Below the pieces are notes generated by a model, which saw only the letters and a list, made by a program, of their open reading frames with translations, did no database searches and had not been told where the DNA came from. A program made the position numbers and the translations under genes. A stretch of 7,921 nt of DNA from Candidatus Fermentibacterota bacterium (GTDB lineage Bacteria > JAFGKV01), in NCBI GenBank assembly GCA_016928395.1, contig JAFGKV010000267.1, forward strand, positions 1 to 7,921, given 5' to 3'. Every line of letters begins with the position of its first letter. Position 1 is the stretch's first letter. Positions 1 to 6,468 of this stretch are shown here, one piece after another.

Positions 1-1505
1 ACATTGACGTGAGTCCGACGAGTCTGAGCATGACGGCGGAGGAGGGGTCGAGCACGACGGCGACATTGACGGTACAGAACGTGGGGGGTGCAACGCTGAC
101 GGTGAGTTCGATCACGGACAATCAGACCTGGCTGAGCGAGAGCCCGACGAACTTCAGTGTGAATGCGGGGTCGAGCCGTGCTGTGACAGTAACGGCGAGC
201 GCGGCGAGCCTGACTGTGGGGACCTACACCGCGACGATCACGATCACGAGCAATGATCCTGATGAAGCGACGAAGACGGTAGGGGTGACGTTCACGGTGA
301 CGGCAGAGCCCGAGATCTGGGTGAATGCGACGTACCTGGAGATCGAGGTGAATCAGGGGACCCAAGGAGAAGCCTGGTTCGAGGTGAAGAACGTGGGTGG
401 CGGCACGCTGCAAGTCACGGACATGCATGATGGATCGGATGATATCTGGCAGAGCGAGCAGGCATTCAATCTCGGCCCGAATGAAAGCAAGTGGGTAGGC
501 GTGTACTCCGGCAACTGGATGTACGGCGGGACCTACGATTTCACCATCACCATCGACAGCAATGCCGGCAACGCAACGATTGAACTGCACGTGATCATCA
601 ATCCCGTAGGTGGGGAATGCAGTGAGTTCAACTGGACTTCCGTCCACACTGACGGGATTGACTACTACGGAGTCTCATCAGACGGCTGGAACGGCTGGGC
701 CGCCGGATACCGCGGTATCTCACGCACCACAAATGGATCGTCGTGGAGTGAGCTTGGGGTCCAGGACAACTTCGCCGACATCCATGTGGTGGGATCAACA
801 GGGTTTGCCGTGTCAGGTGGGAGCTGGGGCAAGGTATTTCGAACCTACAACGGCAGCGATTGGGATCAGGTCTACGCTGCTGAAGGCGCAGGATGTGCCG
901 GCGTCTTCTACGATGGCGGTTCGACCGTGTGGGTCGCGGCCGGCGGCGGGAAGGTCTTGAAGAGCACTAACACTGGCGGCAATTGGGATGCCATTCAGGT
1001 CGGATCCTCCAACGTGCAGTTGCTCTCGGTGTTCTCTGAGGGGAACGGGGTCGTCTGGGCATGCGGCACTAGCGGCTCGTCGTGTCTCTACAAGTCCACC
1101 AACTGGGGCAACTCCGGTTCGTGGTCTCAGGTGAGCGTGACAAACATAGGTGGTCTCGAAGACGTATGGTTCAGCAATGGGACTGGCTGGCTCGCGGGGG
1201 CCTCAGGCATCCTCTACTCATCAAACGGCGGAGGAAGCTGGAACCAGGCGAGCGTCCCCGTTGGCGGACCATTCCGTGCCGTGCAGAGCGATGGCTGGAG
1301 CAGCACATGCGTGCACGCCGTGGGAGGAAATGACTACTCCGGATTCATCATCAGGTCATCCGATGGTGGCGCAACGTGGGAGACCGAGTACACAACCAGC
1401 TATCGCCTGATGGAATTGGTGATGGGTGACACATGGGGCTTCGTTGTCGGGGGCAATCCCGGACCAACCGGAGGGATCTGGAAAGGGGCTGCCACCGCAA
1501 GATGA
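1..1505 (+). CDS. Secreted/surface protein: two BACON-like modules plus Asp-box/Ycf48-like beta-propeller (5' partial)
   Basis: The frame is open from the window edge (first full codon at 3), so the true start lies upstream; the GTG at 9 is only the first possible internal start. Numbering from that GTG, residues ~1-100 and ~103-200 are two beta-sandwich modules with the pattern 'VQNVGG.TL.V' then 'YTATITITSNDPDE', typical of BACON/choice-of-anchor-type domains. Residues ~205-495 form a series of short blades that repeat a 'G..G.....S.(D/N)GG..W' Asp-box pattern (for example SSNGGGSW, SSDGGATW, STNTGGNW), as in sialidase-like or Ycf48-like propellers. No catalytic residues are recognisable, so a binding or structural role outside the cell is inferred. 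No C-terminal sorting domain is seen after the last blade, and the signal peptide would be off the window. The first module resembles residues 304-406 of the protein at 3890, linking the two genes. Family-level call is fairly sure; the biological role is unknown. Confidence 0.8.
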   Translation, partial: IDVSPTSLSMTAEEGSSTTATLTVQNVGGATLTVSSITDNQTWLSESPTNFSVNAGSSRAVTVTASAASLTVGTYTATITITSNDPDEATKTVGVTFTVTAEPEIWVNATYLEIEVNQGTQGEAWFEVKNVGGGTLQVTDMHDGSDDIWQSEQAFNLGPNESKWVGVYSGNWMYGGTYDFTITIDSNAGNATIELHVIINPVGGECSEFNWTSVHTDGIDYYGVSSDGWNGWAAGYRGISRTTNGSSWSELGVQDNFADIHVVGSTGFAVSGGSWGKVFRTYNGSDWDQVYAAEGAGCAGVFYDGGSTVWVAAGGGKVLKSTNTGGNWDAIQVGSSNVQLLSVFSEGNGVVWACGTSGSSCLYKSTNWGNSGSWSQVSVTNIGGLEDVWFSNGTGWLAGASGILYSSNGGGSWNQASVPVGGPFRAVQSDGWSSTCVHAVGGNDYSGFIIRSSDGGATWETEYTTSYRLMELVMGDTWGFVVGGNPGPTGGIWKGAATAR

Positions 1506-1549
1506 AGGAGTGAAAGAGCGCATTGGCCGCCCTGCAATGGCTGGTCTGC

Positions 1550-1574
1550 GGGAGGGTGCCCCATGTGCCCTCCC
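1550..1574 (+). terminator. Hairpin after the propeller gene, possible terminator
   Basis: GGGAGGG (1550-1556) pairs with CCCTCCC (1568-1574) across an 11-base loop, 45 bases after the stop of the upstream gene. There is no T-run after it, so it is a weak candidate for an intrinsic terminator. The rest of 1506-1683 shows no gene. Confidence 0.3.
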
Positions 1575-1683
1575 TACGCCCCAGCCTGGCTCGACACTCG
1601 TGAAGCGAACCTGCGGGCCAGAGCTCCTCGATCAGTGAGGGAGTAGAGCCAATCGAGCCTGTGTCGAACGCCGGGAGGATATC

Positions 1684-1932
1684 ATGCGGACGTTTGCAGT
1701 TATTCTGACAGTCATCACCTTTGGCCTGTTGGTCTCTCGCTGCTCGAAGGAGCTGGAGGCGCCGCCGGGGGCGCCGGGGATTGAGGTGACGTCACCGAGC
1801 AGTGGGGATGTGTGGGATTCGGGGAGTTCGCATGAGATTAGATGGACGTCTCAAGGAACCTCTGGTCATGTGAAGATCGATGTGAGCGACGACGCGGGAA
1901 GCACACGGGAGGGGGAGTTCTCCCCGGCATAG
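1684..1932 (+). pseudogene. Truncated lipoprotein-like gene, paralogue of the 3890 gene
   Basis: ATG at 1684 follows a good ribosome site, GGGAGGA at 1673-1679, the same heptamer used by the gene at 3890. The first 76 residues match residues 1-76 of the 650-residue protein at about 60 of 76 positions: a hydrophobic N-terminal segment, Cys20, then SKELEAPPGAPGIEVT and GDVWDSGSSHEI. The match stops at base ~1911; only six further codons (GEFSPA) follow before TAG at 1930-1932. The intact paralogue needs about 575 more codons, and no remnant is seen before 3890. The break coincides with the start of the AbiE module, so insertion with loss of the 3' part is the simplest explanation. A short exported peptide could still be made, but nothing supports a function. 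Pseudogene status is inferred from length and position of the break. Confidence 0.8.
1912..1925. repeat. 14-bp perfect palindrome at the gene-break junction
   Basis: GGGGAG (1912-1917), TT, CTCCCC (1920-1925). It begins at the first base after homology between the broken lipoprotein gene and its paralogue ends (~1911). It could be an element end, an attachment or recombination site, or chance. Confidence 0.5.
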
Positions 1933-1938
1933 CATGCG

Positions 1939-1979
1939 CGATTGCAGAAAGGCCCTTACTGAGGTACTTTCTGCAATCG
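1939..1979. promoter_or_regulatory. 13-bp inverted-repeat operator upstream of abiEi
   Basis: CGATTGCAGAAAG (1939-1951) and CTTTCTGCAATCG (1967-1979) are perfect reverse complements separated by 15 bases, and end 22 bases before the AbiEi start codon. AbiEi antitoxins are known to repress their own operons by binding inverted repeats in the promoter with an N-terminal winged helix. The position and symmetry fit that role; binding here is inferred. Confidence 0.7.
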
Positions 1980-1991
1980 GGAATGCAAAGT

Positions 1992-1997
1992 GGAGGA
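1992..1997 (+). promoter_or_regulatory. Ribosome binding site that sets the abiEi start at 2002
   Basis: GGAGGA at 1992-1997 lies four bases before ATG 2002. The longer possible start, GTG at 1990, would overlap this site and has no purine-rich sequence of its own, so ATG 2002 is preferred. Confidence 0.65.
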
Positions 1998-2001
1998 TCA
2001 G

Positions 2002-2814
2002 ATGCAGCGCGAGAGATCGCCGAGCCACCAAACGCTGCGCGATTTCGTTGACGCACTCCAAGCGGAGGGTCGCTACACCTTTGATCGCGCAGAGGCGATG
2101 GCCGTTCTCAAGGTGAGTAGCCCCGTGCTCAAGAAGGCCATGACGCGCCTTGTCGCCAAGCGGCGGATAGCGGTGCCCACGCGAGGCTTCTTCGTGATTG
2201 TGCCGCTGGAGTATCGGGCAGCCGGGGCACCCCCTGCTTCGTGGTTCATCGACGATCTCATGCGCCATCTGGGCAAACCCTACTACGTTGGCGTGCTGTC
2301 AGCCGCGGGGCTTCACGGTGCGGCACACCAACAGCCGCAGGAGTTCCAGGTCGTCACTGCCGTGAGCAGGCGATCAGCGGTGGCGGGCAGATCGCGGATC
2401 AGGTTCTTCGGTAAACGCCATGTCGAACACACGCCTACTGCGGTACTCAAGTCCGAAACGGGGACGATGCGCGTGTCCACGCCAGAAGCCACGGCGATCG
2501 ACCTCCTGCGTTACCTGTCTTCAGCCGGCGGCCTTGGCAATGTGGCGACCGTGCTCGCCGAACTGGCCGAACGGATAGATCCCGCACTTCTCGCCCAGGC
2601 GGCCGCCGACGATGGCGAATTCGCCTGCGCACAACGACTTGGCTACATCCTGGACGCTGTCGATAGCGGAGATCGGGCCGAGGAACTGGCCAAGCTCGTA
2701 GCGAACGCGGACCCTCGGAGGATTCCTCTCGTCCCGGGGCTGCCCACCAGGGGATGTCCTGTGGACCGGCGTTGGCACCTCATCCTCAACGAGCGGGTTG
2801 AAGCCGATCTGTGA
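2002..2814 (+). CDS. abiEi: Type IV toxin-antitoxin system AbiEi family antitoxin / autorepressor
   Basis: A 270-residue cytoplasmic protein from the preferred ATG. Residues ~8-66 form an N-terminal winged-helix segment (LRDFVDALQAEGRYTF, then KVSSPVLKKAMTRLV and a strand ending GFFVIVP), as in AbiEi DNA-binding heads. Residues ~90-150 hold the family hallmark 'YYVGVLSAAGLHGAAHQQP' followed by QVVT, and residues 159-171 hold STPEATAIDLLRY, typical of the C-terminal antitoxin domain. Length is normal for the family. In characterised AbiE systems AbiEi counteracts AbiEii without binding it directly (type IV mode) and represses the operon. It overlaps the toxin gene by the four bases GTGA, so the two are translationally coupled, and the inverted repeat at 1939-1979 is the probable operator. 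All key blocks are intact. The family call is very secure; phage-defence activity is not shown by sequence. Confidence 0.95.
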   Translation: MQRERSPSHQTLRDFVDALQAEGRYTFDRAEAMAVLKVSSPVLKKAMTRLVAKRRIAVPTRGFFVIVPLEYRAAGAPPASWFIDDLMRHLGKPYYVGVLSAAGLHGAAHQQPQEFQVVTAVSRRSAVAGRSRIRFFGKRHVEHTPTAVLKSETGTMRVSTPEATAIDLLRYLSSAGGLGNVATVLAELAERIDPALLAQAAADDGEFACAQRLGYILDAVDSGDRAEELAKLVANADPRRIPLVPGLPTRGCPVDRRWHLILNERVEADL

Positions 2815-3671
2815 TCCAGCGCGCGTTCATCACGGAGTGGAGGAGCAAGGCACCCTGGGCTCTCGACGAACAGGTGGAGCAGGATCTTGTCGTGTCCCGG
2901 GCTCTCGTGGAGCTCTACTCCGAAGAGGTGCTGCGGCGCGGGCTCGCATTCAGAGGAGGGACAGCACTGCATAAGCTGTACCTTGAGGTGCCGGCACGCT
3001 ACTCGGAGGACATCGATCTCGTACAGGTGGAAGCCGGCCCCATCGGCCCCGTGGTGGATGCAATCCGGCGACGGCTCGACCCCTGGCTCGGCGTACCGCA
3101 GTGGAAGCGCGGGCATGGCCGCGTGACGCTCAACTACCGGTTCATGACCGAACCCGAGCCGGTGCAGCAGAAACGACTCAAGGTAGAGATAAACACACGC
3201 GAGCACTTCTCGGTGCTTGGCCTCGTAGTCCGGCGTTTCGATCTTGCGAGCCGATGGTGGAGCAGGCAGGCCGAGATTACCACCTATGCGCTGGACGAGC
3301 TTCTCGGGACCAAGCTGCGTGCGCTCTACCAGCGAAAGAAATGCCGTGATCTCTTTGACTTGTGGATCGCCGCCAGCTGGTCGGATGTGGATGCGAGCAA
3401 GGTTGTGCACTGTTTCCTGCGCTATGTGGGCAATGATGGCCTGCGCGTCTCGCGAGCCGAGTTTGAGGCCAACCTGCACAGGAAGCTCTCCGACCCCCTG
3501 TTTGGACGAGACGTGGAGCCTCTGATCTCCCTGACGACAAAGTGGGATCAGGCTTCGGCTGCCGAGTACGTGTTGACCCATCTTGCACCGCTGTTGCCCG
3601 GGCAACCCTGGAAGGCGAACCCAAAGCCTCCGTCGGTGGTAGGGCGGAACCATGAACATATGTCGAGCTGA
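2811..3671 (+). CDS. abiEii: Type IV toxin-antitoxin system AbiEii family nucleotidyltransferase toxin
   Basis: A 286-residue protein starting at GTG 2811 inside the end of abiEi. It carries the DNA polymerase beta-like nucleotidyltransferase signature of AbiEii: RGGTALHKLYL at 48-58 (nucleotide-binding GG), SEDIDLV at 65-71 (metal-binding D67 and D69), KVEIN at 124-128 (E126 as third acidic residue) and the AbiEii-specific block at ~160-185 containing ELLGTK, R175 and RDLFDLW. All catalytic blocks are present, so the toxin is predicted active. In studied homologues AbiEii-type enzymes use NTPs to modify an RNA target and stop growth until AbiEi is restored; the substrate here cannot be read from sequence. 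It is co-transcribed with abiEi. The last ~20 residues are less family-like and rich in P, N and S. A long antisense frame over this gene (2643-3659) has no recognisable family and is treated as a shadow. Confidence 0.95.
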   Translation: MIQRAFITEWRSKAPWALDEQVEQDLVVSRALVELYSEEVLRRGLAFRGGTALHKLYLEVPARYSEDIDLVQVEAGPIGPVVDAIRRRLDPWLGVPQWKRGHGRVTLNYRFMTEPEPVQQKRLKVEINTREHFSVLGLVVRRFDLASRWWSRQAEITTYALDELLGTKLRALYQRKKCRDLFDLWIAASWSDVDASKVVHCFLRYVGNDGLRVSRAEFEANLHRKLSDPLFGRDVEPLISLTTKWDQASAAEYVLTHLAPLLPGQPWKANPKPPSVVGRNHEHMSS

Positions 3672-3791
3672 AGGACCTTCCGGCCGTTGGGCTGCAGGGT
3701 GGGTGTCGAGGGCCTTGCCGGGTGCGTAAGGTGTCGAAGGCGTACCGGTGAAACGGATACCCTGGCGGTGCGTGGTAGTGCGCCGTTTCGG

Positions 3792-3809
3792 GTGCCAGTG
3801 GTGCCAGTG
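3792..3809 (+). repeat. Tandem 9-bp direct repeat upstream of the FGE-like gene
   Basis: GTGCCAGTG occurs twice back to back (3792-3800 and 3801-3809), about 80 bases before ATG 3890, in the 218-base gap between abiEii and the lipoprotein gene. It could be an activator site or chance. No confident -35/-10 pair was found; TATCGT or TAATGT just downstream are weak -10 candidates. The gap holds no gene. Confidence 0.35.
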
Positions 3810-3889
3810 TGGTATCGTAATGTGGTGCGACGGTGTGGCCGACTGCCACCAGCTAGCGTCGGGCCAAGTCTGAACAACGGGAGGATGTA

Positions 3890-5842
3890 ATGAGAGCTCT
3901 TGGAATCATTGCCGCCGTCATCGCGGTTGGGCTGCTGATGTTTCGCTGCTCCAAGGAACTGGAGGCACCGCCGGGAGCGCCGGGGATTGAGGTCACAGCA
4001 CCGACCAGGGGAGACGTGTGGGATTCGGGGAGTTCGCATGAGATTGTCTGGACGTCGGAAGGGACGTCGGGTCACGTGAAGATCGATGTAAGTGACGATG
4101 CGGGGAGCACATGGGAGACGTTGGTCGCTTCCACCGACGATGATGGTGGTCATCCGTGGACGGTGCCGGACATGGCGTCTGGCCTGTGCCGGATCAGAGT
4201 AGCCGACACGGATGGGACGCCCTCAGCGTTAAGCGATACGTTTGCGATCGCGGGGATCTCCGTGGTCACACCAGCCGCGGGAGCAGTCTGGGCGGTCGGC
4301 GCCACTGAGGAGATCCGGTGGAGTTCGTATGGAGTCTCTGACAGGGTGAATCTGGAGGTCAATCGAGGCGGCAACTGGGTTGCTGTCGCCGATTCGGTTC
4401 AGAACACCGGGTCATATTTCTGGCTGGTATCCGGCCCCGAGGCCGGCAACGGGATGATTCGCGTATCGGATGTGGACGGGAGTTTCTCGGGCATGAGTGG
4501 GGCCTTTGCGATCCGGGAGCCGTACATCACGGTGACGGCGCCCGGAGCTGGAGATACATGGGTGGTGGGGACGAGCCGCGAGGTCATATGGACGAGCCTG
4601 GGTGCATCGGGATCAGTCGATGTAGCTGTCAGCTATGACAACGGGGCAGGCTGGAGCACGATCGCGTCCGGAGTTGCCGACAACGGAAGCAGAGCCTGGA
4701 CGGTCTCGGGCCAGGCCTCGAGCATGTGCAGGGTGCGGGTTCGCGATGCAGATGGAACTCCTGAAGGCCTCAGCGGCCTTTTCACCATCCACCTGCCCGC
4801 TCCGGACATCACGATCGCCCCAGCGAGTCTGACGCTGAGTATTTTTCAGGGGGCGAGCGTGGACACGGCGATTGTGGTGGCGAATTCCGGTGACGCGCCC
4901 TTGCAGGTCACCTCGATCACGGACAACGCCACGTGGTTGACTGCGGCACCGGCAAACTTCACTGTCGCGGTGGGATCCAACCAGAACGTGACAGTGACGG
5001 TCAACACGGCGGGTCTGGCCTACGGCCAGCACAACGCAACCATCACCATCGCCAGTAACGATCCGGAAGAGGGGCAGGTGGCCGCGCCGGTGAGCCTGAC
5101 CGTTCAAGAACCTCTCCTCGACATGGTCTCCCTGTCGGGCGGAACCTTCCAGATGGGGTCGACGTCGCAGTGGGCGGACTCGGACGAGCAGCCGGTGCAC
5201 ACGGTGACGGTGAGTTCGTTCTACATGTCGAAGTATGAGGTGACGCAGGCGCAATATCAGGAGGTGATGGGGACGAACCCGTCGTACTTCCAAGGTGCGA
5301 ACCGGCCGGTGGAGCGGGTGACGTGGTATGATGCTGCTCGGTTCTGCAACGCGTTGAGCGTGAGCGAGGGGTTGACGCCGTGCTACAATGAGAGCAACTG
5401 GAGCTGCACCTTCTCGGCGAACGGGTATCGGTTGCCGACGGAGGCGGAGTGGGAGTATGCGTGCCGTGCGGGGACGACGACAGACTACTACAACGGGAAC
5501 GAGACGCAGAGTGGCTGCAGTCCGATTGATCCGAACCTGAATCTGATCGGGTGGTACTGCGGGAATGCCAACAACCAGACGCATGACGTGGGAGGGAAGC
5601 AGCCGAACTCGTTTGGGTTGTACGACATGAGCGGGAACGTGTGGGAGTGGTGCAATGACTGGTATGGGAGCTACTCCTCGGGGTCGCAGACTGATCCGAC
5701 GGGGCCAAGCAGCGGTTCCTACCGGGTGCTCCGCGGCGGCCGCTGGTACGACTACGCCCAGTGCTGCCGCTCGGCCAATCGGTTCTACAACTCGCCCGGC
5801 GGCAGCAGCCGCTACGACGGGTTCCGTCCCGTCCGAGATTAG
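3890..5842 (+). CDS. Modular lipoprotein-like protein with C-terminal FGE-like/C-type-lectin domain; probable DGR variable protein
   Basis: 650 residues; ATG 3890 follows GGGAGGA (3879-3885). Residues 1-20 are a hydrophobic export signal ending at Cys20, a possible lipoprotein site although Arg19 before the Cys is atypical. Three related ~90-residue repeats follow (31-121, 122-209, 211-301), each with 'G.(V/T)W..G...EI.W.S.G.SG.V...VS.D.G..W' and a closing 'R(I/V)RV.D.DGTP..LS..F.I', resembling Kre9/Knh1-type beta-sandwich repeats. Residues 304-406 are a BACON-like module close to that of the first gene. Residues 411-650 are an FGE/SUMF1-type fold: GGTFQMGS, YEVTQAQYQEVMG, RPVERVTWYDAARFCN, YRLPTEAEWEYACRAGT, GLYDMSGNVWEWCNDWYG and the terminal RVLRGG..........CRSANR........GFRPV. 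True FGE enzymes have a reactive cysteine pair near the C-terminus; that arrangement is not evident, so ligand display rather than sulfatase activation is likely. The terminal block is the usual location of the variable region in FGE-type DGR targets, and the DGR enzymes lie 660 bases downstream. Confidence 0.88.
   Translation: MRALGIIAAVIAVGLLMFRCSKELEAPPGAPGIEVTAPTRGDVWDSGSSHEIVWTSEGTSGHVKIDVSDDAGSTWETLVASTDDDGGHPWTVPDMASGLCRIRVADTDGTPSALSDTFAIAGISVVTPAAGAVWAVGATEEIRWSSYGVSDRVNLEVNRGGNWVAVADSVQNTGSYFWLVSGPEAGNGMIRVSDVDGSFSGMSGAFAIREPYITVTAPGAGDTWVVGTSREVIWTSLGASGSVDVAVSYDNGAGWSTIASGVADNGSRAWTVSGQASSMCRVRVRDADGTPEGLSGLFTIHLPAPDITIAPASLTLSIFQGASVDTAIVVANSGDAPLQVTSITDNATWLTAAPANFTVAVGSNQNVTVTVNTAGLAYGQHNATITIASNDPEEGQVAAPVSLTVQEPLLDMVSLSGGTFQMGSTSQWADSDEQPVHTVTVSSFYMSKYEVTQAQYQEVMGTNPSYFQGANRPVERVTWYDAARFCNALSVSEGLTPCYNESNWSCTFSANGYRLPTEAEWEYACRAGTTTDYYNGNETQSGCSPIDPNLNLIGWYCGNANNQTHDVGGKQPNSFGLYDMSGNVWEWCNDWYGSYSSGSQTDPTGPSSGSYRVLRGGRWYDYAQCCRSANRFYNSPGGSSRYDGFRPVRD
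5705..5842 (+). other. Predicted DGR variable region (VR)
   Basis: The last ~46 codons of the FGE-like gene. In residues 618-643 most codons are NNC (TAC, GAC, TAC, TGC, CGC, TTC, TAC, AAC, GGC, AGC, CGC, TAC, GAC), which is what results when AAC and AGC codons of a template repeat are adenine-mutagenised. Fixed anchors are RGG.W, CRSANR, P and GFRP, as in other FGE-type VRs. Codon choice changes abruptly at ~5703: upstream glycine codons are mainly GGG and third-position G is common, whereas inside the region GGC and third-position C dominate. The GC-rich 3' end GGGTTCCGTCCCGTCC (5819-5834) is a candidate for the IMH (initiation of mutagenic homing) segment. No template repeat is visible in the window to confirm the exact limits; the core variable span is 5741-5818. 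Confidence 0.75.
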
Positions 5843-5882
5843 GTTTTGGATTTTGAAAGTTTTACCTTTTGCGGGTGCTGAG

Positions 5883-5978
5883 GCGCGAGGTCGGGATGCG
5901 AGCCGGCCTGCCTGCCCTGCCTCTGGCAGGCGGCAGGCAGGCAGCGAAGCGGCGCCGGCGGGCATCCCGACCTCGCGC
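5883..5978. repeat. 96-bp compound palindrome downstream of the VR
   Basis: GCGCGAGGTCGGGATGC (5883-5899) pairs perfectly with GCATCCCGACCTCGCGC (5962-5978). After two mismatches GCCGGC (5902-5907) pairs with GCCGGC (5954-5959). Within this, CTGCCTGCC (5908-5916) pairs with GGCAGGCAG (5932-5940) and CTGCC (5917-5921) with GGCAG (5925-5929). It starts 41 bases after the stop codon of the target gene. It may be a REP-like element, a terminator-like structure, or the hairpin seen downstream of the VR in some DGRs. Confidence 0.8.
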
Positions 5979-6065
5979 GCGGCGAAATCCCACCCGGCCT
6001 CCCGGATGGGGATGGAAGACTGGAATGATGGATGGGTGGATTGGTGGGAGAGGAGCGCAAATCCC

Positions 6066-6085
6066 TGCGGGAGCTTGCTCCCGCA
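6066..6085. repeat. Short perfect hairpin
   Basis: TGCGGGAGC (6066-6074), TT, GCTCCCGCA (6077-6085): a nine-base stem. It directly precedes the first copy of the 24-base repeat unit. Confidence 0.65.
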
Positions 6086-6214
6086 CTGTAGGAGCGTCGT
6101 CAGGCGCGAACGGCTCATCCCTTTGGGAAAGGGGGAGGGGGGGGGATTGGGCCGAAACCCTCCCAACCTCGCTTTTGCGAAAGAGAGGAGCTGTTAGAGC
6201 GTCGTCAGTCGCGA
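6086..6214. repeat. Pair of 24-base direct repeats, 105 bases apart
   Basis: 6086-6109 and 6191-6214 share 21 of 24 bases, with the identical core GAGCGTCGTCAG followed by one varying base and CGCGA. Between them is a CCCTTT/AAAGGG hairpin (6119-6124 with 6128-6133), a run of G5-A-G9 (6131-6145) and an imperfect CTCGCTTT/AAAGAGAG-like dyad near 6168-6187. The repeated unit points to a dispersed intergenic repeat family. Confidence 0.6.
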
Positions 6215-6215
6215 C

Positions 6216-6230
6216 GAGGGCGAAGCCCTC
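6216..6230. repeat. Short perfect hairpin
   Basis: GAGGGC (6216-6221), GAA, GCCCTC (6225-6230), immediately after the second copy of the 24-base repeat. Confidence 0.55.
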
Positions 6231-6278
6231 TTTGGAGTGCGCAGGCTTGCCCGCGCTTTGTGTAGCGGAAGTTTGCCA

Positions 6279-6349
6279 CAGCACCTTCTCATGCGGCGCA
6301 TGAGCGGAAGTGAATGCGCAGTGTGGCGGGATTCCGCGCGAAGGTGCTG
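6279..6349. repeat. Nested palindrome
   Basis: CAGCACCTTC (6279-6288) pairs with GAAGGTGCTG (6340-6349). Just inside the left arm TCATGC (6289-6294), GGC, GCATGA (6298-6303) forms a second hairpin. This gives a branched structure, as in small non-autonomous repeat elements. Confidence 0.6.
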
Positions 6350-6372
6350 GACTGCCGCTCCCGCTGCTGAAC

Positions 6373-6390
6373 GCGGTGGCAAGCCACCGC
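6373..6390. repeat. Short perfect hairpin
   Basis: GCGGTGGC (6373-6380), AA, GCCACCGC (6383-6390), followed by GCACTTCACACAAGG. The sequence at 6232-6262 looks like a degenerate inverted copy of the same GC-stem plus GAGTGC/TTTGTG flank. Confidence 0.55.
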
Positions 6391-6431
6391 ACTTCACACA
6401 AGGAGCGCGGTAAGGCGCGAAGATGCGGTTC

Positions 6432-6468
6432 GCGGTTGACACCGCTTCTAGACGCCGCTGAGGCGGCG
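6432..6468. repeat. Two adjacent hairpins before the DGR operon
   Basis: GCGGT (6432-6436), TGAC, ACCGC (6441-6445); then CGCCGC (6453-6458), TGAG, GCGGCG (6463-6468). They end 36 bases before the HRDC gene start and could shape its leader or be part of the upstream repeat cluster. Confidence 0.5.

Noticed and set aside
2643-3659. 338-residue minus-strand frame opposite abiEii
   Set aside because: Antisense shadow of a well-identified nucleotidyltransferase gene; no domain pattern of its own.
5110-5842. C-terminal domain as a working formylglycine-generating enzyme
   Set aside because: Overall fold motifs match, but the reactive cysteine pair arrangement near the C-terminus of true enzymes is not evident, and the terminal block has the features of a DGR variable region.
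5865-5885. TGCGGGTGCTGAGG just after the VR as the start of a template repeat (resembles CGGGTGCTCCGCGG at 5723)
   Set aside because: The match covers about eight bases and does not continue into RGG.W or CRSANR coding sequence.
4613-6166. 517-residue open frame on the minus strand across the FGE-like gene
   Set aside because: Composition is dominated by R, P, H and V as expected for the antisense of a high-GC gene; no family resemblance, and the plus-strand gene is secure.
5655-6197. 180-residue plus-strand frame spanning the end of the FGE-like gene and the palindromes
   Set aside because: Runs through repeats with low-complexity A, G and R content and out of frame with the variable region.
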